A stretch of 64,000 nt of DNA from SYFY01 sp041752315 (GTDB lineage Bacteria > Pseudomonadota > Gammaproteobacteria > Pseudomonadales > Azotimanducaceae), in NCBI GenBank assembly GCA_041752315.1, contig JBGSHJ010000049.1:62001-126000 (forward strand), in the 5' to 3' direction. Positions 37,176 through 46,364 of the stretch are shown piece by piece (within the stretch, counting starts at the first letter, position 1; the number at the start of each line of letters is the position of its first letter). The translations under genes were made by a program, and so were the position numbers. The notes under the pieces were generated by a model that was given only the letters and a program-made list of their open reading frames with translations, searched no databases and was not told the DNA's origin.

Positions 37176-37636
37176 TTTGCACCTTGTTGCTGCACCACAG
37201 TCAATTCGCTGGTGCACGCCAGCTGCTCATCAACCCAGGCCTTGCATTCGAACTTGATGACTCGCGAACGATCCGCCTTGATTCGGCTTTCCATCATCAG
37301 GCGATCCCCGGGCACGACCGGACGTTTGAATCGGGTATGTTCGGTTGCGCCCAGCAGGTACAACGTGCCATCTCCGGGTCGGGTGCCCCGTGTCTCAAAG
37401 GCGAGCACACCGGACAGCTGAGCCATCGCTTCAACGATCAGTACGCCCGGCAGTATCGGTTCCTGGGGAAAATGCCCGGTAAAAAAAGGTTCGTTGATGG
37501 TGACGTTCTTGAATCCCCTGATGTACTCGCCGGCCACCAGCTCGATCACGCGGTCGACCAAAAGGAAAGGAAAACGATGCGGCAGATATTGCATCAGCGC
37601 ATTGACATCGAGGATTCGTTCGTTCGGTGAAGTCAT
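37172..37636 (-). CDS. fabZ: 3-hydroxyacyl-ACP dehydratase FabZ
   Basis: Dehydrates 3-hydroxyacyl-ACP in fatty acid elongation, competing with LpxA for the same substrate. 154-residue hot-dog protein with catalytic His in LPHRFPFLLVDRV and Glu in GHFPQEPILPGVLIVEAMAQ. Encoded between lpxD and lpxA as in nearly all gammaproteobacteria; ATGA overlap with lpxA. Confidence 0.97.
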   Translation of the reverse strand: MTSPNERILDVNALMQYLPHRFPFLLVDRVIELVAGEYIRGFKNVTINEPFFTGHFPQEPILPGVLIVEAMAQLSGVLAFETRGTRPGDGTLYLLGATEHTRFKRPVVPGDRLMMESRIKADRSRVIKFECKAWVDEQLACTSELTVVQQQGAK

Positions 37637-37696
37637 GTTGTCTGGTTCTGATTGAAGTGTTCAACAAGCCTGTGCATACCGACAGCCGCATCGATC

Positions 37697-38734
37697 TCAG
37701 GAGGATCGTTTTGCCAGTTGCCGTTCAAGCGCTCGCACGCGACCTACCAATTCGTCCAGCTTCTGCAGGTGCAGTGCGTTTCGTTTCCATCGCCGGCTGC
37801 TATTGTGCAGGATCAACCCCGAGTAGACACCGGGTTTGTCTATGGAACTGGTGACGATCGTGGCAGCTGTCAGAGTTACCTGGTCACACAGTGTCACCGG
37901 CTGATCACCGCCTACCCCTGAACCACCTGCCAGCACACAGTGCCTGCCGATCCGCGAGCTTCCCGCCAGACCCACAAATCCACACAGCACACTGTGCGCA
38001 CCGATGTGGCAGTTGTGTCCGATCTGCACGAGGTTGTCGATCTTGACACCGTCTTCGATGACCGTGTCATCGATGGCGCCGCGATCAATCGCGGTGTTGC
38101 AGCCAACGGACACGTCCTCGCCAATCGAAAGCCCACCCAACTGGGCGATGGCATGCAGTCGCCCTGCGGAATCGGGGGCAAAACCGAAGCCATCACCACC
38201 CAGGATCGCACCCGCATGAACAATGCTGCGTGCGCCGATACGGACATCGCTGTACAGCACCACGCGTGCATACAGTTCGACGGCCTGTGCAACATTGCAT
38301 CGTTCACCGATGGTGACACCAGGATGAATGCGAACCCCGGCACCGATTGTGCTATTGGCGCCGATGATCACTCCTGCACCAATGCACGCGGTGGGGTGAA
38401 CCTCGGCCGAGGCAGCAACAATGGCCGTTGGATGTCTGCCGGAGGGTAGATCGTCGGGCAGTGCAAACAGCTGGCTGGCCCTGGCAAAGGCCAGATACGG
38501 ATTGGCGACGACCAGCGCATCCACAGGACAATCCGGCAAATCGTCTTCCCTCAGCAACACCGCGCAGGCGCGGGTCGCCGTGAGGAACTTTCGATAGGAC
38601 GGGCTGGAGAGATGGGAGAGTTGTGAAGCGGTCGCGGTTGCCAGGGATCCCAGCGACGTCACCACCCGTTGCCCGTCACCAACAAGACGGGCTTCCAGGT
38701 GCAGTGCGATGTCAGCGAGTCTGAACTCCGCCAT
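37697..38734 (-). CDS. lpxD: UDP-3-O-(3-hydroxyacyl)glucosamine N-acyltransferase LpxD
   Basis: Third lipid A enzyme. 345 residues: an N-terminal uridine-binding domain, then hexapeptide-repeat beta-helix from about residue 105 (IVAASAEVHPTACIGAGVII). The catalytic His lies in DNLVQIGHNCHIG. A C-terminal helix (WKRNALHLQKLDELVGRVRALERQL) completes the trimer fold. Follows skp by 14 bp and precedes fabZ by 60 bp. Confidence 0.95.
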   Translation of the reverse strand: MAEFRLADIALHLEARLVGDGQRVVTSLGSLATATASQLSHLSSPSYRKFLTATRACAVLLREDDLPDCPVDALVVANPYLAFARASQLFALPDDLPSGRHPTAIVAASAEVHPTACIGAGVIIGANSTIGAGVRIHPGVTIGERCNVAQAVELYARVVLYSDVRIGARSIVHAGAILGGDGFGFAPDSAGRLHAIAQLGGLSIGEDVSVGCNTAIDRGAIDDTVIEDGVKIDNLVQIGHNCHIGAHSVLCGFVGLAGSSRIGRHCVLAGGSGVGGDQPVTLCDQVTLTAATIVTSSIDKPGVYSGLILHNSSRRWKRNALHLQKLDELVGRVRALERQLAKRSS

Positions 38735-38748
38735 CGGGCGGTGGACCC

Positions 38749-39270
38749 TTAGCGCGCTGCGGCTTTGGTGTTCAACTTCTCGGTCACACGACGAGTGATA
38801 TCGTGTTTGTTGTTCACATAGTGAAAGCTGGATCGCTCGGCAACGAGGTCGTACCCTTCAAGATCGATCAGATCCTTCAGCGCCGCGTCGACTCTCGGGA
38901 CCATCTCCCGCATCAGTTCTTCGCGGCGATCCTGGACTGCTTTCTGAAGTTTGTTGACGATGAACTGCAGATCGATCTGCTTGTCCTCGATGGCCTTGGC
39001 AGACTTGCGCTTGTCCTCTTCGCTCATCACTGCCTGGTCTTTCTGAAGTTTTTCCTGCAGTGCCTTGAGGTCTGTCTGGATTTTTTTGGCGTCGTCCTGA
39101 TCCTTCTGCAACTCCGCGTTCACACGATCAAGAAATGCCTTCCCGCTGTCTGAATCGACGATGGCTCGCTGGGTATCGAGAACTGCAATCTTCAGTTCCG
39201 CGTAGGCAGCCGGGACCGACGTCATGCCAAGGGCGCATGCCGCCACCATCATTGCCAGGTACTTCTTCAT
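38749..39270 (-). CDS. skp: OmpH/Skp periplasmic chaperone
   Basis: Periplasmic holdase for unfolded outer-membrane proteins on the way to BamA. 173 residues with a signal peptide (MKKYLAMMVAACALGMTSVPAAYA, cleaved after AYA), then beta-core ELKIAVLDTQRAIVDS and a long charged coiled-coil (about 50-130) forming the tentacles. Located between bamA and lpxD as usual. Confidence 0.94.
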   Translation of the reverse strand: MKKYLAMMVAACALGMTSVPAAYAELKIAVLDTQRAIVDSDSGKAFLDRVNAELQKDQDDAKKIQTDLKALQEKLQKDQAVMSEEDKRKSAKAIEDKQIDLQFIVNKLQKAVQDRREELMREMVPRVDAALKDLIDLEGYDLVAERSSFHYVNNKHDITRRVTEKLNTKAAAR

Positions 39271-39424
39271 GTCTCTTTGATCTCCTCAGGATTCGTTAGC
39301 CAGCGCGATGCCAGGTGCGGCCGCGGATTCTAGCAGCTTGTTGGCAAACAATCTGCGTGTCGCGGTCTCATGTGTTGGCTCAGGGTAGTCGGGGTTTGTT
39401 GGTCTGAAATATGCGGCGATTGCC

Positions 39425-41800
39425 TCAGAATGATCGACCAAGTTCGAACTGGAAGGACTTTTCCTCGTCGAATCTGCCGGAGTTGAAAGGCTTCGCAATG
39501 CTGAACGTCATGGGTCCCAGACCGGTCAGCCACGTGACTCCGAATCCGACGGAATAACGCAGTTCGGCTACGTCGAAAGAAAAGCAGTTCCGGCTGTAGA
39601 TCTTGCAGTTGGAGCTGAACACGTTTCCTGCGTCGACAAAAAACGCTGATCGGAACTGCCGCGTATCCTTGACCAGCGGCAGCGGGAAAATGATCTCTGC
39701 AGCAAACTCCATGAGAATGTTGCCACCAAACGGATCACCCTCGTCATCAAAAAAACCATCCGGTACCGGATTGCCATCGCTGTCGAACAGCGGGTCAGTG
39801 GATCGCGGACCGAGCGAGGAGTTCTCGAATCCCCGAACCGAACCGAACCCACCTGCGAAAAAGTGCTCGTAGAATGGAAAGTCATTGTTGCCATAACTGT
39901 CCCCGTACCCAAGCTCTGTGCGCGCCCGCAGCACCCACTCACCCCACAGCGGAAAGTACTTTTCGCCGGAGACGGTCAGTTTGTAGAACTGCAGATCGCT
40001 ACCCGGAACGGCCAATTCCAGATTGACGGATTCTGCATCACCAGCCGTCGCAAACATGCCCCGGTTGAGAGTGGAACGCCGCCAGCCCAGCGAACCCTTG
40101 AAGTTGACCGCTTCCGGTCCGTTGGCACGAAGAAAATCATTGATCTCGCGAGCCGGGAAGCGGCCTTCAAGAACTTTTGTGTAGTCCACCAGCAGACCAA
40201 AATCGATGCGTTGGGTTTCACCGATCGGGAATCCGAAGTTGACCCCGACACCCGCCGCATCCGTACTGAATCGGGCGATATTCCGTTCGTCGAAGTCCAG
40301 CCGCCTGATGAAGAGGTTGTAGCCGCGACTGATCCCGTCAAGCGTGAAGTAGGGATTGAAATAACTGAAGTTGGCCGCTTTCTGAAAACGCGACGAACTC
40401 AACCCAACACCCAGCTGATTGCCGGTACCAAACACATTGTTCTGCTGATAATTGGCGCCAAGGATCAAACCGACATCCTGTGCATACCCAAGGGTCGCAG
40501 AAATGCTTCCGGAGGGCTGTTCCTCCATCGTGAAATTGACGTCGACTTTGTCATCAGTCCCTGCAACCTGGGGTGTCTCGACTTCCACAGTGGAAAAATA
40601 ACCCAGCCTCTCCAGTCGAATCTTGGACAGGTCGATCTGCGCCTTGGATGCCCAGGCACCTTCCATCTGCCGCATCTCGCGCCGCATGACCTCGTCCTGC
40701 GTGACACGATTTCCCGCAAAGGAAATCCGATTCACATAAGCCCGCTGGCCTGCATCAACAAAAAACTCGATGTCGACCGTGCCATCATCGTTGATCTTGG
40801 GCACGCCGCTGGCCGTACCAAAGGTGAACCCGGAGTTGCCAAGGGCATTGGTGATGAGTTCTTCGGTTGCGGTTACCTTGGCCTGCGAAAAACGCTCGCC
40901 TTCCGTGACGAGGAACAACGGGCGGATCTGTTCCGGCTTGGTGTCACCCAGTTCGCCAACCAGTCCCACCTTGCGAATGTTGTAGACACCACCCTCCACG
41001 ACATTGAGCGTGATATACACGTCCTTTCGATCAGGGGTGATGCTGACCTGGGTTGATTTCACCTCAAACGCAACGTGACCTCGATCCTTGTACCAGGACT
41101 CGAGTTTCTCCAGATCGCCCGAGAACTTCTCCTTGGAGTACTTGTCATCATTGCGATAGAACGAAAAGAGGCTGGGGTGTTTCAACTCGAATTCTTCGAG
41201 CAGTGTCTCGTCACTGACGGTATCGTTGCCAACGACGTTGATATGCCGGATGCCGGAGCTCTTGCCTTCGACGATATCGATGGTGATGTTGACGCGATTG
41301 CGCGGCAGTTCCTCGACCTTGGTATCCAGCGTCGCACCATAACGACCTTGCGAAACGTACTGGCGTTCGAGTTCCAGTCCAACACGCTCCAGCGTCGCCT
41401 GTTTGAAGATCTCGCCTTCACGCAGGCCCTGGTCACCGAGCCCTTTCAGCAAGGCTTCCGTCTTGATCGCCTTGTTGCCTTCGATCTTGATGGACTCGAT
41501 CGCCGGACGCTCGACCATGGTGATGATGAGCACTCCGCCATCACGCGCCATGCGAATGTCCTTGAAGTAGCCGGACTTGAACATCAACCTCACGAGTTGT
41601 CGGGTTGACTGGGTGTCCAGCGAGTCACCGACGTTGATCGGCAACAGGTTGAACACCGTGCCGGGAGACACCCGTTGCAACCCCTGCAACCTGATGTCGG
41701 AAATGGTGAAGACCTCTGCCCTCAGGGGCAGGGCAAAAAACACCAGGAGAAAGGCAACTACGCGTATCACGACCCGCGCGCGAAAATGCTGTTCAACCAC
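39425..41800 (-). CDS. bamA: Outer membrane assembly factor BamA
   Basis: Central Omp85 component of the beta-barrel assembly machine, 791 residues. Start: GTG at 41800 has AAGGA six bases upstream and overlaps the rseP stop by 8 bp; GTG 41770 is an alternative. A signal peptide (VVAFLLVFFALPLRA) precedes five POTRA domains starting EVFTISDIRLQGLQRV, then the 16-strand barrel with GSVRGF, the conserved VRGF/Y loop, and the terminal FQFELGRSF with aromatic end. An Asp-rich loop (LFDSDGNPVPDGFFDDEGD) in the barrel probably extends outside. Confidence 0.96.
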   Translation of the reverse strand: MVEQHFRARVVIRVVAFLLVFFALPLRAEVFTISDIRLQGLQRVSPGTVFNLLPINVGDSLDTQSTRQLVRLMFKSGYFKDIRMARDGGVLIITMVERPAIESIKIEGNKAIKTEALLKGLGDQGLREGEIFKQATLERVGLELERQYVSQGRYGATLDTKVEELPRNRVNITIDIVEGKSSGIRHINVVGNDTVSDETLLEEFELKHPSLFSFYRNDDKYSKEKFSGDLEKLESWYKDRGHVAFEVKSTQVSITPDRKDVYITLNVVEGGVYNIRKVGLVGELGDTKPEQIRPLFLVTEGERFSQAKVTATEELITNALGNSGFTFGTASGVPKINDDGTVDIEFFVDAGQRAYVNRISFAGNRVTQDEVMRREMRQMEGAWASKAQIDLSKIRLERLGYFSTVEVETPQVAGTDDKVDVNFTMEEQPSGSISATLGYAQDVGLILGANYQQNNVFGTGNQLGVGLSSSRFQKAANFSYFNPYFTLDGISRGYNLFIRRLDFDERNIARFSTDAAGVGVNFGFPIGETQRIDFGLLVDYTKVLEGRFPAREINDFLRANGPEAVNFKGSLGWRRSTLNRGMFATAGDAESVNLELAVPGSDLQFYKLTVSGEKYFPLWGEWVLRARTELGYGDSYGNNDFPFYEHFFAGGFGSVRGFENSSLGPRSTDPLFDSDGNPVPDGFFDDEGDPFGGNILMEFAAEIIFPLPLVKDTRQFRSAFFVDAGNVFSSNCKIYSRNCFSFDVAELRYSVGFGVTWLTGLGPMTFSIAKPFNSGRFDEEKSFQFELGRSF

Positions 41801-43127
41801 CAAAAATCCTTGCGAAGTCGTTGAAAAGAGCCAGCGCCATGAGCCCGCCGACGAGAAACATTCCAAACTGGAAGCCCACGATCTGCACCCGTTCCGAAAC
41901 CGGTTTGCCGGTCGCCCACTCGACACTGGCATAAACGACGTGACCGCCATCAAGTATCGGTATCGGCAGGAGATTGAGAACGCCGAGGCTTACGCTCAGC
42001 AACGCCAGTATACCGAGGAAATAGTGCCACCCAACCCGTGCAGAATCACCTGCAACTTGCGCAATCGTCAGTGGACCACTGAGATTGGCCATGGACACCT
42101 GGCCAAAAATCATCTTTTTCAGCAGGGCCAGCGTATCGCCGACGGTATCTGCCGTCTGGCTCACAGCCACAGGGATGGCACCCACCACCCCATGTTCGAC
42201 CTCGTTCACCGGCGGGCTGATGCCGAGGATGCGTCGCTCTCCTGATTCTGTCTGTCGCAACTCGGGACGCGCAAGAACTTCCAGTTTCTGGCCACGCCGT
42301 TCGATGATCAATGTAACTTCACCGGACGCAAGCTTGCTGATGACGTCCTGCATCGCCGACCAATCAGCGACCACCACACCATCCAGCTGCGCGATGCGAT
42401 CCCAGGGTTCCAGTCCCGCCCGTTCTGCTGCGGAACCCGGTTCAATCTGCCCGATGATCGCCGGAATGGCCGGAACGATTCCCAGAGAACCAAACAGATC
42501 CGGAGCATCCACTCCACGTTCCCAGTCCCGCACGACGACGCGCACATCTTCCACAGAGTCTGTTCCAGGTCGACGCACACCCAGAAGTATTTCTCCGGTA
42601 TCGCCCAGACGGGTGGCCAGAGACATCGATACCTGTTGCCACGACGACGTTCTCTCCCCGTCGACTGCAACCACTTCGAGACCAGCTGCACCACCGGCAC
42701 GTGCCAGCGGGGAATCAGGGGGAACTGCGCCCAGAATGGGCATGTAGGTCGTTGAACCGGCGACGGCAATGATCCAGAAGGCGACCACTGCGAGCAGGAA
42801 ATTGGCGAACGGCCCACCCAGGGAGACGGCAATCCGCCAGGCTGGATGCAGTTGGCCAAAGGAGATGTCACCAGGCTGCGCCGAGGTGGCAAAATCACTG
42901 TCCCTCGCATCGAGCATGCGAACGTAACCACCCAGCGGGATCGCCGCGATCACCCACTCAACGCCGCGGGCATCACGCCGACGCCATAGTGGACGGCCGA
43001 ACCCGACGGCAAAACGAAGGATACGAACGCCAGACCAGCGTGCAATCCAGTAGTGACCAAGTTCGTGCACGGTGACGAGCACACCCAGGGTGATCAGAAA
43101 CGCAACGAGGTACTCGATGAGATGCAT
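41793..43127 (-). CDS. rseP: Site-2 zinc metalloprotease RseP
   Basis: Intramembrane protease cutting anti-sigma factor RseA and signal peptide remnants. 444 residues; zinc motif H-E-L-G-H in VTVHELGHYWIARWSG within the first membrane helix, periplasmic PDZ domains (about 115-300, with SPLARAGGAAG and GSAAERAGLEPWDRI), and the C-terminal LPIPILDGGH third-ligand region plus final membrane helices. Placed between cdsA and bamA. The dxr gene often located between cdsA and rseP is absent. Confidence 0.96.
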   Translation of the reverse strand: MHLIEYLVAFLITLGVLVTVHELGHYWIARWSGVRILRFAVGFGRPLWRRRDARGVEWVIAAIPLGGYVRMLDARDSDFATSAQPGDISFGQLHPAWRIAVSLGGPFANFLLAVVAFWIIAVAGSTTYMPILGAVPPDSPLARAGGAAGLEVVAVDGERTSSWQQVSMSLATRLGDTGEILLGVRRPGTDSVEDVRVVVRDWERGVDAPDLFGSLGIVPAIPAIIGQIEPGSAAERAGLEPWDRIAQLDGVVVADWSAMQDVISKLASGEVTLIIERRGQKLEVLARPELRQTESGERRILGISPPVNEVEHGVVGAIPVAVSQTADTVGDTLALLKKMIFGQVSMANLSGPLTIAQVAGDSARVGWHYFLGILALLSVSLGVLNLLPIPILDGGHVVYASVEWATGKPVSERVQIVGFQFGMFLVGGLMALALFNDFARIFGG

Positions 43128-43364
43128 GCTGTGCTGGTCTGCTGCCTGTGCTTTTCGTGTCGGAACTCACGCTGGAGGAGACCATTTAGCTCGCCAGCGA
43201 TGAATCAATCCTGAATCTGATCGCGGCGCATCATACCCCAGCTCCCTGAAAAGACGTGCAGGAAGATGACCACGGAATATGCGCCGTCGCTGTCGCCGTC
43301 GTATTACCCGCCACACTCGCTGCTGCCCCGGCGACGCTCCTGTCCCACCGCCTCCACCGCTGAT

Positions 43365-44159
43365 TCAGGCGTACAGCAATGTCCAGAGCGCAAAAAAGGG
43401 TGCGACCGCGAGAATGGAGTCCACCCTGTCAAGAACACCGCCATGGCCGGGCAGCAGCTGGCCGGAGTCCTTGATGCCAGTGGCTCGTTTGAGCAGGCTC
43501 TCAAAAAGATCACCGAGGATGGAGACTCCTGACAGACCCACCAGCACCAGAATCCAGATCAGGCTGAACTCGCCAGCGGCGATCAGCAGGCCTGCACAAA
43601 CGATCAGGGTCAGAAGCAGGCCACCAAGCGCCCCCTCCCACGTCTTGCCGGGGCTGACTGCGGGTGCAAGTTTGTAGTGTCCAAAAGCCCGGCCGGCAAA
43701 ATACGCGCCGATATCAGCTGCCCAGCAGATCAACAGGCTGAACAGCAGCCAGTTCGCACCGTTTGGTTGCTGGTGAATGGTCAACAGGGCAATCACGCAA
43801 CCTGGCAGCACAAGCGCACCTGCGACACCGATGGTGACGCCGTGCACAGCCCAGCGCCCAATGCCCGGGTAGGCGAGGACAACCAGCAGCGCGATCAACC
43901 AGAAGGCGCCGAGACCCATCAGCCAGTGGATGTGAACGGCCGGATTCAGATAGAGCAGAGCCACCAGCAGGGTGAGCGCACCGACATAGAGCCCACGTGC
44001 AGGCGCACTCGACAGGCCTGCCAATGCTGCCCACTCCCACGCTCCGGCTCCAGCCACCAGCCACAGCAGACACGCAAGCCAGGGTGAGGGCAGCATATAA
44101 ATGGCAGCGATGACTGCAGGAGCAAGAATCAGTGCGGTGATGATGCGAGTGCGCAGCAT
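43365..44159 (-). CDS. cdsA: Phosphatidate cytidylyltransferase
   Basis: Integral membrane enzyme making CDP-diacylglycerol for phospholipids. 264 residues with about seven to eight hydrophobic helices and the family signature near the C-terminus: SPGKTWEGALGG and DLFESLLKRATGIKDSGQLLPGHGGVLDRVDS. Starts 12 bp after the uppS stop. Confidence 0.95.
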   Translation of the reverse strand: MLRTRIITALILAPAVIAAIYMLPSPWLACLLWLVAGAGAWEWAALAGLSSAPARGLYVGALTLLVALLYLNPAVHIHWLMGLGAFWLIALLVVLAYPGIGRWAVHGVTIGVAGALVLPGCVIALLTIHQQPNGANWLLFSLLICWAADIGAYFAGRAFGHYKLAPAVSPGKTWEGALGGLLLTLIVCAGLLIAAGEFSLIWILVLVGLSGVSILGDLFESLLKRATGIKDSGQLLPGHGGVLDRVDSILAVAPFFALWTLLYA

Positions 44160-44171
44160 CGCGTGTTCAGT

Positions 44172-44942
44172 TCATGCCGATGGACGCCGGCCAAAGCGGC
44201 GCTGCCGCTCGGCAAAACTCTCGAGGGCACGATTCAGGTGGACGGTGTCAAAGTCTGGAAAATAGGTTTCCGTGAAATAGAACTCGGTATACGCAAAGTC
44301 CCACAGCAGGAAGTTGCTGATGCGCTGGTCGCCACCGGTGCGAATGCACAGATCAGGAGCCGGCAGGGTACCGAGTGACAGATAGCGGGCAAAATCGGAT
44401 TCATCGAAACTTGCGATGTCTGCAGCGCTCAGTCGACCCGCCGCCGCATCCTCGGCCACCTGGCGGGCTGCCTGCACGATGTCCCAGCGCCCGCCAAAGT
44501 TGGCAGCGATGTTCAGACGCATCGTGTCATTGTTTCGGGTCAGGGCCTCGGCTCGCTGCATGTGCGACTGGAGATCGGGAGAAAATCGCGATCTGTCACC
44601 AATCACACACAACCGGACACCACGCTCATTGAGTTCATCAACATCGTTTTCGAGCATGCCCCGCATGAGTTCCATCAGCAGATTGACCTCGCGACGAGGT
44701 CGTGCCCAGTTCTCCGTGCTGAAGGCAAACAGGGTCAGACAGATCACACCGGCATCTGCGCACGCCTGCGCCAGCGGAGCAACATTTTTTGCTCCCGCCC
44801 GATGCCCGGCAGTCTTTGGCAGATGCCTTGCCTGTGCCCAGCGATGGTTGCCATCCATGATGATCGCCAGATGCCGAACCCCATGTGCGGGCGGCAAGCC
44901 TTCGGCCGCCAGATAGATAGGCTTCGACTGACTCTCAGACAT
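44172..44942 (-). CDS. uppS: Isoprenyl transferase (undecaprenyl diphosphate synthase)
   Basis: Elongates farnesyl diphosphate with isopentenyl diphosphate to the C55 carrier lipid for wall and LPS synthesis. 256 residues; catalytic Asp in AIIMDGNHRWAQARHLPKTAGHRAG, FAFSTENWARP, and IRTGGDQRISNFLLWDFAYTEFYF near the end. Its substrate must come from an isoprenoid pathway, yet three MEP genes are missing from their usual positions in this window. Confidence 0.97.
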   Translation of the reverse strand: MSESQSKPIYLAAEGLPPAHGVRHLAIIMDGNHRWAQARHLPKTAGHRAGAKNVAPLAQACADAGVICLTLFAFSTENWARPRREVNLLMELMRGMLENDVDELNERGVRLCVIGDRSRFSPDLQSHMQRAEALTRNNDTMRLNIAANFGGRWDIVQAARQVAEDAAAGRLSAADIASFDESDFARYLSLGTLPAPDLCIRTGGDQRISNFLLWDFAYTEFYFTETYFPDFDTVHLNRALESFAERQRRFGRRPSA

Positions 44943-45057
44943 CGGGGTTACCGGCCATCCTGTTCCGTGTGGCTGTGACTATCGCACGTGCACCCTGCGA
45001 AATTAAGTCTCGTCTGTGTAATTGTGATGGAGTTTGAAAATGCCACGGCTCCATCCT

Positions 45058-45085
45058 TTGGCCGTTGGCCGTTGGCCGTTGGCCG
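45058..45085. repeat. Four 7-bp tandem repeats abutting the frr stop
   Basis: TTGGCCG is repeated exactly four times (45058-45085) in the frr-uppS spacer, ending on the base before the frr stop codon. The 143-bp spacer holds no gene. Confidence 0.9.
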
Positions 45086-45643
45086 TCAGATGGCCATCAG
45101 ATCGTTTTCCTTGCCAGCCAGTACTTTTTCCACGTCGGCCACGAACTTGTCGGTAAGTGCCTGCAGCAGGTCCTCTGCCCTGTGGCCGTCATCTTCGGAT
45201 GCTTCTTTCTCCTTCACGACCTCGCGTATGTCCGCCATGGCATCCCGACGGATGTTGCGAATGGCGACCCGCGCCTGTTCCGCTTCCTGGCGGGCATGTT
45301 TGACGAGGTCCTTCCGGTTCTGCTCGGTCAGCGGCGGCAATGGGAGACGAATGACCCCGTTTGCAGTATTCGGGGTGATTCCGATATCACTCTTCAGCAG
45401 CGCTTTTTCGATTTGTGGCAACAGTTTTTTTTCCCACGGCGAGATCAGCAGCGTACGAGCATCCTCGACGTTCACTGAAGCGAGCTGATTCAGCGGTGTA
45501 TCCACACCGAAATACTCGACGGTCAACCCGTCGAGGAGACGAGGATTGGCACGTCCTGTCCGGATCTTGGCAAACGCATGCCCCAGGGATTCGATGGTCT
45601 TGCTCATCCTTTCTTCAGCATCGGTACGGATTTCATCGAGCAT
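45086..45643 (-). CDS. frr: Ribosome recycling factor
   Basis: Splits post-termination ribosomes with EF-G. 185 residues, the exact family size. Start MLDEIRTDAEERMSKTIESL at 45643 has GAGGAG 6 bases upstream; an earlier in-frame start reaching 45736 lies inside pyrH. Signature KIRTGRANPRLLDGLTVEYFG is present, as is the C-terminal KKEASEDDGHRAED-like helix. Overlaps the end of pyrH by 11 bp. Confidence 0.96.
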   Translation of the reverse strand: MLDEIRTDAEERMSKTIESLGHAFAKIRTGRANPRLLDGLTVEYFGVDTPLNQLASVNVEDARTLLISPWEKKLLPQIEKALLKSDIGITPNTANGVIRLPLPPLTEQNRKDLVKHARQEAEQARVAIRNIRRDAMADIREVVKEKEASEDDGHRAEDLLQALTDKFVADVEKVLAGKENDLMAI

Positions 45644-46361
45644 GGAGCACTCCTCGGCCTGGCTGGGATCTGACAATGGAACCGATCTTCTCGCCTCTGG
45701 CGATGCTGGCCAGAGCACCTGCCAGGTGCATATCAAACACCACGATGGGCAAGTCGTGATCGCGACACAGGCAAATGGCGGACAGGTCCATCACTTCCAG
45801 TTCTTCGCGAAGCACCTGGTGGAAGTCCAGTTCATGATATCGAACAGCATCGGGATACTTGTTCGGATCCGCTGAATAGATGCCATCAACCTTGGTTGCC
45901 TTCAGGACGCCGTCCGCACGAATCTCGATCGCTCGAAGGCAGGCGGCGGTATCGGTGGTAAACAGCGGATTACCCGTTCCGCCCGCGAGAATCGTCACGC
46001 GACCGGCAGCAAGATCCTCGACGGCCTGGTCCCGGTTGTAACCCTGGGCAACACCCGGTATGGCAACGGCAGAAAACAACGCAGCCGGTACACCCTGCCG
46101 CAACAGGACGTCCCTGAAGGCCAGACCGTTCATGATGGTCGCAAGCATGCCCATGTGGTCGGCCGTGATGCGATCCACGCCACTTTGGGCGAGCACCGCA
46201 CCACGGAGCAGATTGCCACCGCCCAGCACGATCGCCAATTGACCGCCCGCGGAAACAAACGCGGCAATCTCCGTGGCAATGGTCTGCACCACCCTCGGAT
46301 CGATGGCGCCACCAGCAGCGCTGGCCAGTGCCTCTCCAGATAGCTTGAGCAGCAATCGCAA
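45633..46361 (-). CDS. pyrH: Uridylate kinase
   Basis: UMP kinase of the amino-acid-kinase fold, 242 residues. LLLKLSGEAL at the start, IVLGGGNLLRGA, the ITADHMGMLATIMNGLA UMP site and LAGGTGNPLFTTDTAA are signature segments. Starts at TTG with AAGGA nine bases upstream. Lies in the rpsB-tsf-pyrH-frr translation cluster with a 3-bp gap after tsf. Confidence 0.96.
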   Translation of the reverse strand: MRLLLKLSGEALASAAGGAIDPRVVQTIATEIAAFVSAGGQLAIVLGGGNLLRGAVLAQSGVDRITADHMGMLATIMNGLAFRDVLLRQGVPAALFSAVAIPGVAQGYNRDQAVEDLAAGRVTILAGGTGNPLFTTDTAACLRAIEIRADGVLKATKVDGIYSADPNKYPDAVRYHELDFHQVLREELEVMDLSAICLCRDHDLPIVVFDMHLAGALASIARGEKIGSIVRSQPGRGVLHAR

Positions 46362-46364
46362 GCG

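Noticed and set aside
43128..43364. Remnant of dxr between cdsA and rseP.
   Set aside because: No frame shows recognisable DXP reductoisomerase motifs; the gap looks like ordinary spacer.
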